This document shows, in pieces, positions 6,347 through 6,397 of a DNA stretch of 6,397 nucleotides. Location: positions 1 to 6,397 of the forward strand of contig CAJFQR010000080.1 in assembly GCA_904419105.1 (NCBI GenBank). Direction: 5' to 3'. Within the stretch, counting starts at the first letter, position 1. Each line of letters begins with the position of its first letter. Under the pieces are notes generated by a model, which had not been told where the DNA came from, did not search any database, and saw only the letters and a list, made by a program, of their open reading frames with translations. The stretch is from Candidatus Avimicrobium faecavium. GTDB lineage: Bacteria; Bacillota; Clostridia; Oscillospirales; Ruminococcaceae. A program made the position numbers and the translations under genes.

Positions 6347-6365
6347 ACAGTGTATGATACACAGT
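6347..6365. repeat. Imperfect 19-bp dyad over a possible plus-strand -10
   Basis: The sequence ACAGTGTATGATACACAGT is symmetric around G6356. Its core GTGTAT-G-ATACAC is perfect and the outer arms have one mismatched pair. It covers TATGAT, a possible -10 for a rightward gene. Its left side also shares TAACAGTGT with the minus-strand reading of the 6236-6248 palindrome. It may be a regulator site, but this is uncertain. Confidence 0.35.
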
Positions 6366-6397
6366 CAGAGGCTTCGCATAAGATTCAAGCCAGCGTC

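Larger units (their letters stand above)
6216..6397. other. Non-coding upstream region of the marR operon
   Basis: This 182-bp AT-richer stretch holds no supported gene in any frame. On the minus strand, a weak promoter is visible: AATAAT (6248-6253) or TAAAAT (6251-6256), with TTAAGG 17 bp upstream of the former. On the plus strand, TCCACA (6330-6335), a 17-bp spacer and TATGAT (6353-6358) form a possible promoter for a gene beyond the right edge. An imperfect 19-bp dyad lies at 6347-6365. This suggests a divergent intergenic region, but the right-hand gene is not in the window. Confidence 0.4.

Overview
The window is about 6.4 kb of compact, GC-rich bacterial chromosome. The strong purine Shine-Dalgarno sites (GGAGG, GGGAGG), the short or overlapping gene junctions and the protein types (OFA-type MFS carrier, DUF1538 membrane protein with a PII-like partner) suggest an anaerobic Bacillota/Firmicutes lineage, perhaps gut-associated. 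That assignment is an inference from style. No RNA gene, mobile element or CRISPR array is visible.

Layout, left to right. (1) The last 30 codons of an unidentified plus-strand gene end at 95, where a 14-bp perfect hairpin acts as a two-way terminator. (2) A minus-strand pair follows: a 3-hydroxyacyl-CoA dehydrogenase-family enzyme (1386-2363) and a downstream OFA-type MFS carrier (158-1393), overlapping by 8 nt. (3) A divergent plus-strand LysR regulator lies at 2498-3436. The 134-bp gap between it and the enzyme gene contains a T-N11-A LysR-type dyad. The dyad overlaps the lysR -35 and is centred about 62 bp upstream of the likely start of the enzyme transcript, as in a LysR-controlled catabolic or transport unit. 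(4) A 16-bp perfect hairpin (3436-3477) serves as a two-way terminator between lysR and the next, convergent operon. (5) A minus-strand three-gene operon comes next: a MarR-type regulator (5742-6215), a 505-residue membrane protein with two DUF1538 repeats (4228-5745), and a 239-residue double PII-like signalling protein (3504-4223). The junctions are a 4-nt ATGA overlap and a 4-nt gap. (6) A 182-bp non-coding right end holds a perfect 13-bp palindrome next to the operon's likely start, and a second imperfect dyad further out.

How the genes may work together. In the left unit, LysR probably senses a small metabolite and switches on a carrier plus an NAD-dependent hydroxyacyl dehydrogenase; the substrate cannot be read from the sequence. 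In the right unit, the MarR protein probably represses its own operon. The DUF1538 protein probably moves ions or a small solute, and the PII-like protein probably gates it in response to nucleotides or another effector, by analogy with AmtB-GlnK and SbtA-SbtB. This regulator-transporter-PII module is the most interesting and least characterised part of the window.
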